From positions 124,001-188,000 of the forward strand of contig NZ_JARQTO010000002.1 of assembly GCF_029577735.1 (NCBI RefSeq): a DNA stretch of 64,000 bases. The letters run 5' to 3'. The notes under the pieces are model-generated. The model was given only the letters and a program-made list of their open reading frames with translations, was not told the DNA's origin and made no database searches. A program made the translations under genes and the position numbers. This document shows, piece after piece, positions 61,995 through 64,000 of the stretch (position 1 is its first letter; each line of letters opens with the position of its first letter). The DNA comes from Exercitatus varius (lineage in GTDB: Bacteria; Pseudomonadota; Gammaproteobacteria; Enterobacterales; Pasteurellaceae).

Positions 61995-63461
61995 ATGAAA
62001 AATTTGACCGCACTTTTGGGGCTTAACCGCCCCGAATTAGAAGGTATTCAACTTACGGAAATGTGTTTAGACAGCCGATCGATTAAGACTGGCTGTCTTT
62101 TCGTTGCAATAAAAGGCCACAATGTTGACGGCAGACGGTTTATTTCTGCCGCGATCGAGCGCAATGCCGCAGCGGTTTTGGCGGAATGCGAGGATGCGCG
62201 CGAACATTTGCAACTGCGTTTCGAACGCAATATTCCCGTCATTTCTTATTTCAATCTTCCCGAACATTTATCGGAAATCGCCGATAAATTTTACGACAGT
62301 CCGTCTCAACGCCTGCAGTTAATCGGTGTGACCGGCACGAACGGCAAAACGACCGTTGCCCAGTTATTGGCGCAATGGGCGCAGATTTTAGGGAAGACGC
62401 CCGCCGTGATGGGAACGATCGGAAACGGCTTGCTGGGACAGGTTCATCCAGCCGTCAACACGACCGGTTCGGCCATTGAAGTCCAATCTTCATTAGCGAA
62501 TTTTATCGAACAGGGCGCGAATTTTGCCGCCATTGAAGTGTCTTCCCACGGTTTGGTGCAAAAACGAATTGAGGCGTTAAAATTTGCAGCGGTGGTTTTC
62601 ACCAATTTAAGCCGTGATCATTTGGATTATCACGGCACCATGGCGGCTTATGCGGACGCTAAAAAGCGTTTGTTCACCGAATTGCCGTCGCAATATCAAA
62701 TTATCAATGCGGACGATGAAATCGGTCGGGCATGGTTGCAGGAATTGCCGGATGCGGTGGCGGTCAGTTGTGATCCCGATTTTCAACCGCAACAAAAAAA
62801 CTGGCTGAAATCGACCGCACTTTCCTTTACCGGTCACGGCGCCGAGATTGAATTCGCTTCCGCTTGGGGCGACGGCAAGTTGGAAAGCCGGCTTATCGGC
62901 GCTTTTAATGTGAGCAATTTATTACTTGTGTTGGCAACGTTGCTGGCTTTAGGGTATCCTTTACAGATTTTAATCCGCACGGCTTCGCAACTTCGCGGCA
63001 TTTGCGGCCGCATGGAAATGATTACGGCGGCCGGTAAACCTACGGTGATGGTGGATTATGCCCATACGCCGGATGCCTTGGAGAAAGCCCTGGCGGCGGC
63101 ACGCATTCATTGTACGGGCGAACTTTGGTGCATTTTCGGCTGCGGCGGTGATCGCGATAGCGGAAAACGTCCGATGATGGCGAAAGTCGCCGAGCGTTTC
63201 GCCGATCGAATTATCATCACCGACGATAATCCCCGCACGGAAGCGCCGGCCAAAATTGTGGCGGATATCACTGCCGGCTTTGAACAATTACAAAACGTGC
63301 AAATTATTCATGCCCGTGAAGCGGCTATCCGCACGGCAATTCAATGTGCGGCGGAAAATGATGTGATTTTAATTGCCGGTAAAGGGCATGAAGATTACCA
63401 AATTGTCGGAAAAGAAAAGCATCATTTTTCCGATCAGGAAACAGCAAAGAAATATTTATAA
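61995..63461 (+). CDS. murE: UDP-MurNAc-tripeptide synthetase (meso-DAP adding)
   Basis: Adds meso-diaminopimelate to UDP-MurNAc-Ala-Glu; cytoplasmic Mur ligase. 488 aa. The ATP loop GVTGTNGKTTVAQ lies near residue 112 and the DNPR motif (ITDDNPRTEAP, near 412) indicates meso-DAP specificity. The start has no Shine-Dalgarno sequence and an uptake signal falls in codons 4-7 (LTAL). It lies 9 bases after ftsI. Confidence 0.95.
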   Translation: MKNLTALLGLNRPELEGIQLTEMCLDSRSIKTGCLFVAIKGHNVDGRRFISAAIERNAAAVLAECEDAREHLQLRFERNIPVISYFNLPEHLSEIADKFYDSPSQRLQLIGVTGTNGKTTVAQLLAQWAQILGKTPAVMGTIGNGLLGQVHPAVNTTGSAIEVQSSLANFIEQGANFAAIEVSSHGLVQKRIEALKFAAVVFTNLSRDHLDYHGTMAAYADAKKRLFTELPSQYQIINADDEIGRAWLQELPDAVAVSCDPDFQPQQKNWLKSTALSFTGHGAEIEFASAWGDGKLESRLIGAFNVSNLLLVLATLLALGYPLQILIRTASQLRGICGRMEMITAAGKPTVMVDYAHTPDALEKALAAARIHCTGELWCIFGCGGDRDSGKRPMMAKVAERFADRIIITDDNPRTEAPAKIVADITAGFEQLQNVQIIHAREAAIRTAIQCAAENDVILIAGKGHEDYQIVGKEKHHFSDQETAKKYL

Positions 63462-64000
63462 ATGATTAGATTACAAACAAAAAAACTGGCGGAAATTCTA
63501 AACGGCAGATTGATCGGCGATGGAAATGCGGTGGTCGAGGCCGTGAGCACGGATACGCGTCAGCCGACGCAAAAGGGTTTATTTTTCGCCTTAAAAGGTG
63601 AAAAATTTGATGCTCATGATTATTTGCCGTCTGCGGTGGAGCAAGGCAACGCGGCGGTTGTGGTGGATCATGTCTGTGAAATTGACGTTCCACAAATTGT
63701 GGTTGCCGATACCCGTTTAGCGCTGGGCCGTTTGGCTCAGTGGTTGAAAGCGGAGCTGAAACCATTAACCGTTGCGATGACCGGTTCTTCCGGCAAAACG
63801 ACGGTAAAAGAGATGACGGCGTCGATTTTGCAACAGACGGCACGGAAAAGTGCGGTCAAAAATCGTGAAGTTTTTTTTAACGATAATGGCGGGCACGAGC
63901 AAACCGATTCCGCCGATGCCGTTTTGTTTACGCAGGGAAATTTCAATAACGATATCGGCGTGCCGTTAACCTTGCTTCGTCTGGAACCGAAACATCGTTT
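63462..64000 (+). CDS. murF: UDP-MurNAc-pentapeptide synthetase MurF (3' truncated by window)
   Basis: Adds D-Ala-D-Ala to the UDP-MurNAc-tripeptide. Only the first 179 or so codons are in the window. The ATP loop MTGSSGKTTVKEM lies at about residues 106-118 and GNFNNDIGVPLTLLRLEP follows near 158. Between them there are about 20 residues more than in E. coli MurF, and the extra part contains an in-frame uptake signal (63848-63856, encoding KSAV). The gene starts directly after the murE stop. Confidence 0.93.
   Translation, partial: MIRLQTKKLAEILNGRLIGDGNAVVEAVSTDTRQPTQKGLFFALKGEKFDAHDYLPSAVEQGNAAVVVDHVCEIDVPQIVVADTRLALGRLAQWLKAELKPLTVAMTGSSGKTTVKEMTASILQQTARKSAVKNREVFFNDNGGHEQTDSADAVLFTQGNFNNDIGVPLTLLRLEPKHR

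Larger units (their letters stand above)
265..63856. repeat. Uptake signal sequences AAGTGCGGT, 51 copies
   Basis: Hin-type 9-base uptake signals. Forward starts: 265, 335, 3374, 5505, 8633, 11796, 13320, 13946, 15312, 20117, 22106, 23577, 24376, 29076, 32651, 37287, 47077, 50158, 51388, 54350, 54854, 55244, 58032, 59356, 63848. Reverse (ACCGCACTT): 1419, 3339, 4243, 4639, 8584, 11827, 15144, 16675, 17634, 20090, 22567, 32363, 33908, 36418, 39162, 47061, 49297, 50175, 54323, 55111, 55330, 58013, 59388, 61137, 62007, 62814. Counts are by eye; one or two may be missed. Confidence 0.9.

Overview
The window comes from a Pasteurellaceae genome. About 50 copies of the Haemophilus-type DNA uptake signal AAGTGCGGT are spread evenly over both strands (25 forward, 26 reverse). 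Gene content and order (opsX/kdkA, the BamA/D15 region, PnuC, GshF, the dcw cluster) also fit that family. The many C4-dicarboxylate, lactate and sugar-acid functions suggest a rumen-type relative such as Basfia/Mannheimia succiniciproducens or Actinobacillus succinogenes; the species is an inference. No rRNA, tRNA, prophage or CRISPR array was seen.

Layout. 1-4.3 kb: the end of a Dcu C4-dicarboxylate carrier, a Cof-type HAD phosphatase, nhaA, mntP and pnuC. 4.4-13.6 kb: rapA and rluA, which are neighbours in E. coli, separated here by a TAXI-type TRAP transporter cassette (binding protein, fused DctQM permease, UspA-like protein, second binding protein). 13.6-18.5 kb: LPS core genes opsX/kdkA in divergent orientation, then the hup-yjaG-hemE-nudC block. 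18.7-24 kb: ndh, corA with a structured leader, yggT-yggU and mnmE, followed by an IS3-family relic. 24.4-28.9 kb: the lactate operon lctP-lutABC. 29.1-38 kb: a DUF484 gene and dapF, then the envelope block uppS-cdsA-rseP-bamA-skp-lpxD. 38-45.3 kb: a DeoR regulator and a six-gene catabolic operon (PdxA-like, DapA-like, Fe-ADH, SLC13-type carrier, sialidase-like BNR protein, YhcH/NanQ) behind a CRP-type promoter. 45.6-58 kb: miaB, an amino-acid ABC transporter, gshF, ybeZ-ybeY, tmcA, a small DUF5363 gene and cstA. 58-64 kb: the start of the division and cell-wall cluster mraZ-rsmH-ftsL-ftsI-murE-murF, cut by the window edge.

How it works together. Much of the window is conserved housekeeping (outer-membrane biogenesis, murein synthesis, tRNA/rRNA modification). 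Accessory carbon and amino-acid uptake modules sit in the junctions. Three transport or catabolic units (lctP-lutABC, the PdxA-like operon, cstA) have CRP-like sites upstream. Uptake signals often occur as inverted pairs forming intergenic stem-loops, several followed by T runs, so they probably double as transcription terminators.

Most noteworthy. The sialidase-like/PdxA/DapA/Fe-ADH/SLC13/YhcH operon has no assigned substrate. It has a near-ideal class II CRP promoter and lies in the longest uptake-signal-free stretch of the window (about 7.9 kb). Also worth a second look are the corA leader, a triple-hairpin repeat flanking yggTU in inverted orientation, and a recurrent one-base variant of the uptake signal.
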